DNA of 5,276 nucleotides from an uncultured cyanobacterium (lineage in GTDB: Bacteria; Cyanobacteriota; Cyanobacteriia; CACIAM-69d): the NCBI GenBank assembly GCA_937894105.1, contig CALCTI010000715.1:1-5276 (forward strand). The letters are read 5' to 3'. Within the stretch, counting starts at the first letter, position 1, and each line of letters starts with the position of its first letter. A program made the position numbers and the translations under genes. Of the stretch, positions 1-4,934 are shown one piece after another. The notes under the pieces are model-generated. The model was not told where the DNA came from. It did not search any database and saw nothing but the letters and a program-made list of their open reading frames with translations.

Positions 1-1
1 G

Positions 2-118
2 CTAGGGGCTGAAACCCTTACAGCTCTTGACTTAGGGATTCAATTGATGACAGCCACTAGCAAAAAGCCTATCCAGAAATCCTTCATCGAAAAAACTGGA
101 GTTGAAAATTCAGGTTAA
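2..118 (+). CDS. 3' end of an unidentified protein gene (partial)
   Basis: An open frame runs from the left edge to a TAA at 116-118, giving 38 residues of C-terminus; the start lies outside the window. The tail includes ETLTALDLGIQLMTATSKK and ends KTGVENSG. The pattern of a helix rich in Ala and Leu followed by a short polar tail resembles the C-terminal end of Gfo/Idh/MocA-type oxidoreductases (sugar dehydrogenases), but that is an impression from 38 residues and should not be taken as an assignment. Support for it being real coding sequence: it reads open from the edge, has protein-like composition, and is followed after about 80 bp by a strong terminator hairpin at 201-247. Confidence 0.5.
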   Translation, partial: LGAETLTALDLGIQLMTATSKKPIQKSFIEKTGVENSG

Positions 119-121
119 AAG

Positions 122-205
122 TTTGGGTCAAAAATTTGGGTCAAAAATTTGGGTCAAAAATTTGGGTCAAAAAAAAATTGGATCAAAAAAAAATTGGATC
201 AAAAA
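122..205. repeat. A-rich tandem repeat, 13-bp then 16-bp units
   Basis: Four contiguous copies of the 13-mer TTTGGGTCAAAAA occupy 122-134, 135-147, 148-160 and 161-173. After four extra A's the unit changes to the 16-mer TTGGATCAAAAAAAAA (178-193), followed by a partial copy (194-205). The two unit types are related (TTGGGTC versus TTGGATC with a longer A run), which suggests slippage-driven growth. The array begins four bases after the upstream stop codon, and its last A run is also the left edge of the terminator stem. On the - strand the A runs become U runs in a leftward transcript. Confidence 0.9.
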
Positions 206-247
206 GAGCGCCGACGACTGTCCATGTTTCGTCTCGGCGCTCTTTTT
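201..247. terminator. Bidirectional intrinsic terminator hairpin
   Basis: AAAAAGAGCGCCGA (201-214) pairs perfectly with TCGGCGCTCTTTTT (234-247) over 14 bp, enclosing a 19-nt loop. The stem has a GC-rich core and ends in A:T pairs, so a rightward transcript finishes in U5 and a leftward transcript finishes in U5 and continues into the U-rich complement of the adjacent repeat. It can serve the partial gene ending at 118 (+) and the permease ending at 411 (-), which converge on it. Confidence 0.85.
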
Positions 248-392
248 GAGTTCGCTCCTCACACATCCAGATAGTAACGAAGCACTCTTCATTTGTCTAT
301 AGTTTTATAGTTTAGAACTGCTTATACTTTATATAAGTTCGAAATTAAAAGTGCAAATGCTGCGCTGATGCCCCTGGAAAATGGCGTCAACG

Positions 393-418
393 CTTAAGCC
401 TCGAAAAATCTTAAGCCT
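393..418. repeat. 9-bp direct repeat across the permease stop codon
   Basis: CTTAAGCCT occurs at 393-401 and again at 410-418. The second copy contains the stop (TAA on the - strand, 411-413) and the last codons of the permease gene; the first lies just downstream. This looks like a small local duplication. The rest of 248-410 is AT-rich and shows only a weak bulged hairpin around 321-337. Confidence 0.6.
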
Positions 419-1721
419 TAAAGACGATCGCCGGGTCCACGCGGTTGATTTTTTGAATCGCAAACAGCGCCGAGCCCACGCACATCAGAATCGTACCGCC
501 AAAGGTAATAACAATGCTCAGGGGCGAAATGGCAATAATCACTCCCGCCTCCGCCATCGCCCAGGCTGCCACCCCGGCGCTCAGTCCAACCCCCGGCAAA
601 TAGCCGCACAATCCCATCCACAGGGCTTGCTCAATAACGATTTTACGTAGGGTCCAGTCCGATGCGCCCATGGCTTTGAGGGTGCCAAATTCCCGGATGC
701 GATCGCTGGTAAGGGTGTACAAAATTTGTCCCACGATCGCCACGCCCACAATAATTCCCACCACCGCACCGAGGGCCAGCACAAACCCAACGCCGGTGCG
801 ATCGCGCCAAAACGCCTGAGCACTGGCTGCCAACTGCTTCCTGGTATACACCCGTCCCTCGGGCACCAGCTCTGTTAACTGGGTTTGTAGCTGCGCCAAA
901 GACACCCCCGGCTCTGCCCGCACCAAAATAAACGTCACCGGGTCCGCCAAATTGAGCTTGCGCAATGGCGGTGGCGCTTCGGTGGCCTCTGATTGGGCCG
1001 AATTGTCTGACGTTTCTGCTGAATCACTGGAATCGGCGATCGCCTGGGGGGCAACATTGCTGCCGTTGGTGGTTTGGGCACAGCTAATTTCCCCGCTATC
1101 CCCCACCTGGCAATCCACTAACCCCTGGCGATTATTGGTTAAATACGCCTTTGCCGTTTCCAGCGACGCAAACACAAAGGGGCTAAACACCACCGACTGG
1201 GTGCGCCGGGTCAAACCAGTCACCTCCGCTGGCAAGCCGCTGACGGTGCCCACGCTGTCGGGATCTGCCAAATTTAGCTTAGACAGGCTGGAACGATCTA
1301 CCAGCACCTGATACGGCTGTTTTAGATCTTGAATTTCATCTCGGGTCACATTCCACGGTTGCAGCAGCGTCGCCCCGGGGTGGGTTCCCACCACCGATAC
1401 CGTATCCAGCTTGCCGGTGGGATCGCGCCACAGGGCTTTGCTTAGCATTACGGCCTCAGCCCGGTCCACACCTTTAGCTTGGCGTACCTCCACCACACGC
1501 TCGTAAGGCAGCGGCAGAGTGAGCTCCATATGCACAAAATCCTTTGAGGTAATCCACAGGTCGGCGCTGGACTTATCCACCAGCAAAGACGCCGACTGCA
1601 TAAAGCCGCGAAATACCCCCGTTTGGATGGTGACCAGGCTGACGGAGAAAATAATGCCTGCCTGGGCTACGAGGAAGCGAGGAATATCTTCAAATAGGTT
1701 TTTACGGGCGATCGAGGGCAT
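411..1721 (-). CDS. FtsX/MacB-like ABC transporter permease
   Basis: Encodes a 436-residue inner-membrane permease of the FtsX/MacB class. These proteins work with a cytoplasmic ATPase, and often a periplasmic adaptor, to move or act on substrates at the cell envelope. Visible parts: a cytoplasmic N-terminus, a first membrane helix at about 16-38, a large extracytoplasmic domain at about 40-310, and a C-terminal FtsX domain with helices at about 312-336, 364-388 and 402-422. The cytosolic segment REFGTLKAMGAS (343-354) fits the conserved coupling region that contacts the ATPase. Residues 219-252 are a low-complexity Ser/Asp/Glu/Ala segment. KLNLADP occurs twice, at 148-154 and 255-261. C204 and C214 could form a disulfide. 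ATG is used, preceded by only a weak GGGTAAG purine stretch. No ATPase or adaptor gene is adjacent, so substrate and partners are unknown. It does not resemble heterocyst DevC at its N-terminus. Confidence 0.93.
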   Translation of the reverse strand: MPSIARKNLFEDIPRFLVAQAGIIFSVSLVTIQTGVFRGFMQSASLLVDKSSADLWITSKDFVHMELTLPLPYERVVEVRQAKGVDRAEAVMLSKALWRDPTGKLDTVSVVGTHPGATLLQPWNVTRDEIQDLKQPYQVLVDRSSLSKLNLADPDSVGTVSGLPAEVTGLTRRTQSVVFSPFVFASLETAKAYLTNNRQGLVDCQVGDSGEISCAQTTNGSNVAPQAIADSSDSAETSDNSAQSEATEAPPPLRKLNLADPVTFILVRAEPGVSLAQLQTQLTELVPEGRVYTRKQLAASAQAFWRDRTGVGFVLALGAVVGIIVGVAIVGQILYTLTSDRIREFGTLKAMGASDWTLRKIVIEQALWMGLCGYLPGVGLSAGVAAWAMAEAGVIIAISPLSIVITFGGTILMCVGSALFAIQKINRVDPAIVFKA

Positions 1722-1762
1722 AGGGCTTACCCTAGGGTTTATGGCTAGAAATTACACCAAAC

Positions 1763-1833
1763 TTAATTTGACGGGCTTGATTTGGCGGGATTGAGTTAGC
1801 AAGTCTGAGTTAACGGGTTTGAGTTAACGGGCT
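1763..1833. repeat. Degenerate 14-bp tandem repeat array, five units
   Basis: Five head-to-tail units follow one another: TTAATTTGACGGGC (1763-1776), TTGATTTGGCGGGA (1777-1790), TTGAGTTAGCAAGTC (1791-1805, one base longer), TGAGTTAACGGGTT (1806-1819) and TGAGTTAACGGGCT (1820-1833). The last two differ at one position and the older units are more diverged, so growth toward the right is plausible. The last unit ends exactly where the MITE begins. It lies 42 bp upstream of the permease start codon. Confidence 0.7.
1826..1833. repeat. Target-site duplication of the MITE, left copy
   Basis: AACGGGCT directly abuts the left inverted end and is repeated exactly at 1925-1932 directly abutting the right end. 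The bases beyond differ on the two sides (GAGTT before, AAGGT after), so the duplication is exactly 8 bp. This copy is also the tail of the last 14-bp array unit. Confidence 0.8.
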
Positions 1834-1924
1834 GGTAGTGATGCAACGTAATGTAGGCTGAGCTTTAATTTACAGAAGATTCAAGCTTTTCGAAATTGAG
1901 TGACCATCACATTGCATCACTACC
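1834..1924. mobile_element. 91-bp MITE with IS6-like ends
   Basis: The left end GGTAGTGATGCAACGTAATG (1834-1853) and the inverted right end GGTAGTGATGCAATGTGATG (1905-1924) match at 18 of 20 positions, the outer 13 being identical. The element is flanked by an exact 8-bp direct repeat AACGGGCT (1826-1833 and 1925-1932), as expected of a target-site duplication. The 51-bp interior has no coding capacity. IS6-family elements make 8-bp duplications and have ends of the form GG...TG.TGCAA, so this is most likely a non-autonomous derivative moved by an IS6-type transposase. That family assignment is inference. The IS5 element elsewhere in the window is unrelated. Confidence 0.85.
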
Positions 1925-1932
1925 AACGGGCT
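1925..1932. repeat. Target-site duplication of the MITE, right copy
   Basis: Exact second copy of AACGGGCT next to the right inverted end of the MITE. Removing the element and one copy would restore a continuous array end followed by AAGGTTATTT. Confidence 0.8.
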
Positions 1933-1941
1933 AAGGTTATT

Positions 1942-1985
1942 TAACGTTTCTGCTAACGTTTCTGCTGATTAGAGTTGATTAGAAT
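1942..1985. repeat. Two short tandem duplications
   Basis: TAACGTTTCTGC is repeated exactly (1942-1953, 1954-1965), followed at once by TGATTAGAGT and TGATTAGAAT (1966-1975, 1976-1985; one mismatch). They lie about 100 bp upstream of the start codon at 2083 and may overlap its promoter region. Confidence 0.75.
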
Positions 1986-2035
1986 TTATACCGACTGGGT
2001 TAATTGTGCTGTTTTAAACCCAAACCCTCCCGTTC

Positions 2036-2067
2036 TTTTTTCTTTGCTTAATTTTTTCTTTGTTTAA
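2036..2067. repeat. 16-bp pyrimidine-rich tandem duplication before the 2083 gene
   Basis: TTTTTTCTTTGCTTAA (2036-2051) and TTTTTTCTTTGTTTAA (2052-2067) are adjacent and differ at one base. They end 15 bp before the ATG at 2083, so they would lie in the 5' untranslated leader or at the transcription start. The leader between 2068 and 2082 has no evident Shine-Dalgarno sequence. Confidence 0.8.
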
Positions 2068-2082
2068 TATTGGTGCCCAACG

Positions 2083-2604
2083 ATGAAGCCAAAATTAAAG
2101 GATATGGATGCCTGGTACAAAGCGGAAGCATTGATGCAGCCGGCCCTGATTCGGGCGATCGACAATATTCGCAAGGCCTTAGACCAAAGCGATTGGCAGG
2201 GAAAATATGAAGAGGAGTGGGAATGGCCTGAAGGAACAACGGAAGAAACCAAAACCCGTATTAAGCTTCTGGAACAGCAGCTTAAAGATGCGGAAAAGGT
2301 GGGAGATATGCCCCGTGTGGATGAGGTGCAAGGGGCCCTGAATGCTTTGCCTCAGCCCCAGCCCTTGTATACGTTTCATCTGAAGAAAGGCGATCGCACG
2401 GCAATGATTGACCTGTGGCAAATTTGCTACCGTATTTGCTTTAAAGATTATGCGGCTCGGGCTGCGCTGAGTACGGGAAATCGTGTTGCGGTGGAGGTGG
2501 ACGACAGCCTACTTGAAGCGGGAGGCGATATCAACTGGCAGCGCTTAGACGAAAAGGCAAAGATGGAAATTAGTGCCTTTTTTAAACGATTAACCAATCA
2601 GTAA
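2083..2604 (+). CDS. Conserved-looking hypothetical protein, 173 aa
   Basis: Encodes a soluble protein without signal peptide or membrane helices. The general pattern (an N-terminal KDMDAW..AE.LMQPALIR.IDN.RK segment, a WPEGTT turn near 48-53, and a DLWQICYRICF core at 110-120) recalls an uncharacterised protein group that I associate with cyanobacteria, but I cannot name the family or a function. Residues about 55-90 are a charged helix (KTRIKLLEQQLKDAEKVGD), possibly a short coiled coil. Residues 95-140 look like beta strands around the hydrophobic core. No catalytic motif is recognised. The first ATG is used; M8 is an alternative start. No clear ribosome binding site precedes it. One HIP1 site (2390-2397) lies inside the gene, consistent with resident chromosomal sequence. 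It stands alone: divergent from the permease and convergent with the kinase gene. Confidence 0.88.
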   Translation: MKPKLKDMDAWYKAEALMQPALIRAIDNIRKALDQSDWQGKYEEEWEWPEGTTEETKTRIKLLEQQLKDAEKVGDMPRVDEVQGALNALPQPQPLYTFHLKKGDRTAMIDLWQICYRICFKDYAARAALSTGNRVAVEVDDSLLEAGGDINWQRLDEKAKMEISAFFKRLTNQ

Positions 2605-2859
2605 TGGCAAATTCGTTTTGATTGCGTCTTGAATTTTGTCTGAAATACAATTTCTCTTGCTGTAAGCAGGATATTTGGTGTGACTGATACTTCTCCAAGA
2701 CGCCCTATTGACTTCGCCAGACGCGAGCCTTTTGAGGGACTTAAAGCGAGTTTGGTATGAAACACTCGCAGATTTGGGCTTGAGATTTAGAGGGCAGCCC
2801 CTGGTGCATTGAGAAATCGTAAAAGTGCCTGCCCGCAATGCCTGATAGATCCTGAGTCG
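2605..2859. other. Convergent intergenic gap with no supported feature
   Basis: This 255-bp gap lies between two converging genes. A T-free frame on the - strand (2590-2838) could only start at TTG, overlaps the 2083 gene's end and has no recognisable content. Small inverted repeats are present (GCGAGT 2746-2751 with ACTCGC 2764-2769; GGGCT 2776-2780 with AGCCC 2796-2800; GCATTG 2806-2811 with CAATGC 2836-2841), but none has a U tract, so no terminator is called. Confidence 0.6.
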
Positions 2860-3951
2860 TTATTGATGCTTTATCGCGGCTCGGTAGTCAACAGGAATCT
2901 TCAACGTTAAGGTGGTGCCTTGATCGGGAACAGTATCCAGCTCAATCTGCCCATGATGGTGGTCCACAATCACATGACGAGTCTCCGTTAGCCCTAGCCC
3001 AATGCCTTGACCTACGGGCTTGGTGGTAAAAAACGGGTCAAAAATGCGATCGCGATTCTTTTCCACAATCCCATCCCCATCGTCCCGCACCGTCACCTCG
3101 ACCCAATTGTTCTCCTCATTCCACCGCGTTTCCAGCTCCAACTGTCCCCCAGATAGGATCGATATGGCAGCCTCCTTGGGAGACTTTTCAAAGGACCCAA
3201 TATCAAGGAGCGTATCTTGCAAACGTCCCTGGGACTTTTCATCAAACACACTAAAACGTCGACAAATGGCGTCAATGGCATTATTCACCACATTAGAAAA
3301 AACTTGATTGATTAGACCGGGGTAGCATTCCACCGGCGGCAGCTCTCGATAATGGCGAATGACATTAATTTCCATCGACGATGAAACCTGTCCTAAATCC
3401 AACAGCCGATGGTTTAACAGCCGCAGGGCACTGTCTAAATTGCGATGTAAATCAACTTTTTTTAAATGGGCAGCGTCTAAATTAGCAAAAGTGCACAGGG
3501 ACGACACCACGCCGCGAATGCGTTTTGATCCCTCGCGCATCGACGCCATCAGCCGAGGAAAATCTTCGCGAATAAACTCGATATCCACTTCATCGAGCAT
3601 CGCCGCTAACGCTGGATCTGCCACCGGTAGGCGATCGCCATAGGCTTCTACAATTTCCAATAGCAAACTGGCATACTGCTGAGCATGGATTAAATTGCCA
3701 TGGATAAAACAAATGGGATTATTAATTTCGTGCGCTAATCCCGCCGCCAAATTTCCCGTATTGGCTAACTTACTGCGCTGAATTTGCTCAAGCTGTTGCC
3801 GTTTTAAAGCATCCAACTCCCCCTGTAAACGCTGGTTTTCCGTTTGCAGCCGCTCATTTTCCCGACGAGCTGTATCCAGCTCGCCCTGAGACTGGCTTGA
3901 TAGCCGGGTTATTTTGGATGATTCTGACGGCTCTGATTGGTGGGCAAACAC
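2860..3951 (-). CDS. Soluble sensor histidine kinase with N-terminal coiled coil
   Basis: A 363-residue two-component histidine kinase. Residues about 22-60 form a Glu/Arg/Gln-rich coiled coil. The dimerisation/phosphoacceptor domain carries the H box LAAGLAHEINNP with H74. The ATP-binding domain shows the N box (N215-A228, with N220 and N224), the G1 box DDGDG (D290, G292, G294), the F box FDPFF (304-308) and the G2 box GQGIGLG (314-320). All residues needed for autophosphorylation are present, so it is predicted active. About 50 extra residues (230-280) separate the N and G1 boxes. There is no membrane helix, PAS, GAF or receiver domain, so it should be cytoplasmic and its signal may come through the coiled coil or a partner protein. 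The start is GTG at 3949-3951: the frame is open up to a TAG near 4001 but has no ATG there, and the first internal ATG lies past the H box. No response regulator is adjacent. The short N-terminus could be native or the remnant of a longer sensor. Confidence 0.93.
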   Translation of the reverse strand: MFAHQSEPSESSKITRLSSQSQGELDTARRENERLQTENQRLQGELDALKRQQLEQIQRSKLANTGNLAAGLAHEINNPICFIHGNLIHAQQYASLLLEIVEAYGDRLPVADPALAAMLDEVDIEFIREDFPRLMASMREGSKRIRGVVSSLCTFANLDAAHLKKVDLHRNLDSALRLLNHRLLDLGQVSSSMEINVIRHYRELPPVECYPGLINQVFSNVVNNAIDAICRRFSVFDEKSQGRLQDTLLDIGSFEKSPKEAAISILSGGQLELETRWNEENNWVEVTVRDDGDGIVEKNRDRIFDPFFTTKPVGQGIGLGLTETRHVIVDHHHGQIELDTVPDQGTTLTLKIPVDYRAAIKHQ

Positions 3952-3984
3952 AGCAATGAAAGGAAAAAAGTGCCAGCTTACGGA

Positions 3985-4013
3985 ATTAGGATGCTCTGAC
4001 TATCATTCTTCAA
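3985..4013 (-). promoter_or_regulatory. Possible sigma-70-type promoter of the histidine kinase gene
   Basis: Read on the - strand, TTGAAG (4013-4008) and CCTAAT (3990-3985) are separated by 17 bp and each match 4 of 6 consensus positions. Transcription would start near 3978, about 27 bp before the GTG start codon. The match is weak and unsupported by any other evidence. Confidence 0.25.
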
Positions 4014-4231
4014 GACTTTGCGAAGACTGGGTGGAGAAATGGGGGCTTTGCGGCAGCATGGTAGATCCGTTAAGCCAGGCTACCAAGTGTCCAATATTAC
4101 TATTATGCGCACTGAAACACTGAATTCAATGTAGCTAAAGAACATTTTCCAAGCTACCAATATTCCTACTCAGTAAGAAGCTTGCTTCACACCGCTCCAG
4201 CTCAGCTTAGACCCTAGCTGGGGGCTGCCAC

Positions 4232-4264
4232 CAATTAAATCTCAATTAAATCTCAATTAAGTCT
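4232..4264. repeat. 11-bp tandem repeat, three copies
   Basis: CAATTAAATCT (4232-4242), CAATTAAATCT (4243-4253) and CAATTAAGTCT (4254-4264), the third with one change. A spacing of 11 bp is close to one DNA turn, so AT tracts would face the same side of the helix. The later AGATTTAAT (4285-4293) is the reverse complement of part of the unit, allowing hairpins with the array. Confidence 0.85.
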
Positions 4265-4267
4265 CTA

Positions 4268-4296
4268 ATTTAATCGTCATCTCAGATTTAATCGTC
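4268..4296. repeat. 11-bp direct repeat ATTTAATCGTC
   Basis: Exact copies at 4268-4278 and 4286-4296, 18 bp apart start to start, immediately after the three-unit array. ATTTAAT is also nearly the inverse of the array unit. Confidence 0.75.
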
Positions 4297-4346
4297 GCGA
4301 GGGAGCTACCCCTAGTTTTTTTGTCCAAAGAGCGCGTACTTCCCAC

Positions 4347-4376
4347 TGCGTAAGACTTCTAGAGCTTAATTACGCA
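4347..4376. repeat. 7-bp inverted repeat near the IS left end
   Basis: TGCGTAA (4347-4353) and TTACGCA (4370-4376) can pair over a 16-nt loop. No U tract follows on either strand, so it is not called a terminator. It lies about 25 bp outside the presumed left end of the IS. Confidence 0.5.
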
Positions 4377-4401
4377 AACCTCCCAGACCTTAAGTGGATG
4401 T

Positions 4402-4410
4402 CTGAAAAGT
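4402..4410. repeat. Presumed left terminal inverted repeat of the IS5 element
   Basis: CTGAAAAGT is the exact reverse complement of 5268-5276. It lies 6 bp beyond the transposase stop codon, the usual place for the distal end of a compact IS. Confidence 0.65.
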
Positions 4411-4415
4411 CTGAT

Positions 4416-4934
4416 TCATGACGTCAGCCGTCTCAGTAGAAGACGAATTGATGCGATATAGACCCAGCTCTCTGCACTTTGGGGTGAATACTCATAATCA
4501 CGGCTCAATCGACGACACCATCGAAACCATCCAAAGCTGCGTTCTACCACCCAGCGTTTGAGAACTAACACGAACCCTTTTGCCTGGGCGGGACGCAGCA
4601 CTTTGTCGAGAATCCAACCCCACGTGTCCATCACCCACCGCACCAGAGCTTCCCCTTGATATCCTCCGTCGACCACCACCGTGTCCAAGCGCTCCACATT
4701 CACCTGTCGAGCCTTCGTCTCGTTAAGCAACAGTTTCAAGCCAGCTCCCTCGGAGATATTGGCAGCGGTAATCACCACCGCCAGCACAAGCCCTAGACTA
4801 TCCACCAGAAGATGTCGCTTACGCCCTTTGACTTTCTTGGCTCCGTCGTAGCCCACTGACTGATTAATCATGGGAGCTGTGGGTACCGACTGACTGTCAG
4901 CCACCGCCAGAGACGGGTAGGGAAACGGTCCCAT
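4416..4934 (-). CDS. IS5-family transposase, second frame (catalytic domain)
   Basis: A 172-residue frame carrying the DDE nuclease domain. Visible catalytic residues are D13 in VADSQSV, D89 in VVDGGYQG and E131 in VERSFGW, the last within the R...ERSFGWFRWCRRLSRDYE signature of the IS5 group. The C-terminus (IASIRLLLRRLTS) is complete. Although an ATG exists at 4932-4934, the first residues (GPFPYPSLAVADSQ) align best with the continuation of the upstream frame, so the working protein is probably made by -1 frameshifting from 4868-5227. A fusion read from about 5218 would be about 267 residues, a normal length for this transposase type. The alternative is a simple inactivating indel at the junction. 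Confidence 0.9.
   Translation of the reverse strand: MGPFPYPSLAVADSQSVPTAPMINQSVGYDGAKKVKGRKRHLLVDSLGLVLAVVITAANISEGAGLKLLLNETKARQVNVERLDTVVVDGGYQGEALVRWVMDTWGWILDKVLRPAQAKGFVLVLKRWVVERSFGWFRWCRRLSRDYEYSPQSAESWVYIASIRLLLRRLTS

Larger units (their letters stand above)
1722..2082. other. Divergent intergenic region, repeat-rich
   Basis: This 361-bp spacer separates the permease (-) from the 173-aa gene (+), so it must hold the promoters of both. It is packed with short repeats: a 14-bp degenerate array, a 91-bp MITE and three small tandem duplications, listed separately. No clear sigma-70 pair was found for either gene. The best partial match is an extended -10 on the - strand (TGG plus TGTAAT, complement of 1751-1756) without a good -35. 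Confidence 0.8.
3952..4401. other. Non-coding region between kinase gene and IS element
   Basis: About 450 bp without a credible gene; the only sizeable + strand frame (3914-4123) overlaps the kinase start and has no recognisable content. It contains the kinase leader, an 11-bp tandem repeat (4232-4264), an 11-bp direct repeat (4268-4296), a small hairpin (CCAGCT 4197-4202 with AGCTGG 4216-4221) and a 7-bp stem (4347-4376). It has no HIP1 site. Confidence 0.65.

Noticed and set aside
122..205. CRISPR-like short repeat array
   Set aside because: Units of 13 and 16 bp are contiguous with no spacers and far too short for CRISPR repeats; this is a simple tandem repeat.
381..650. Possible 89-aa + strand gene, rich in Arg/His/Asn
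   Set aside because: It lies antisense within the permease gene, and the composition is that expected from the opposite strand of a GC-biased gene.
1751..1779. Promoter for the permease with extended -10 TGGTGTAAT on the - strand
   Set aside because: No acceptable -35 hexamer lies at 16-18 bp, and the spacer is AT-rich enough for such a match by chance.
1834..1924. The MITE as a small RNA gene or terminator
   Set aside because: The perfect 8-bp flanking duplication and long terminal inverted repeats are better explained by transposition, and there is no U tract.
2590..2838. Possible 82-aa gene on the - strand
   Set aside because: It would need a TTG start, overlaps the end of the 2083 gene, has biased composition and no recognisable motif or ribosome binding site.
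2746..2841. Small inverted repeats as terminators for the converging genes
   Set aside because: Stems are 5-6 bp with 12-24-nt loops and none is followed by a U tract on either strand.
3914..4123. Possible 69-aa + strand gene upstream of the kinase
   Set aside because: It overlaps the kinase start antisense, and no family features or ribosome binding site are visible.
4300..4323. Possible + strand terminator (AGGG/CCCT stem followed by seven T's)
   Set aside because: The stem is only 4 bp and no + strand gene lies upstream that would need it.
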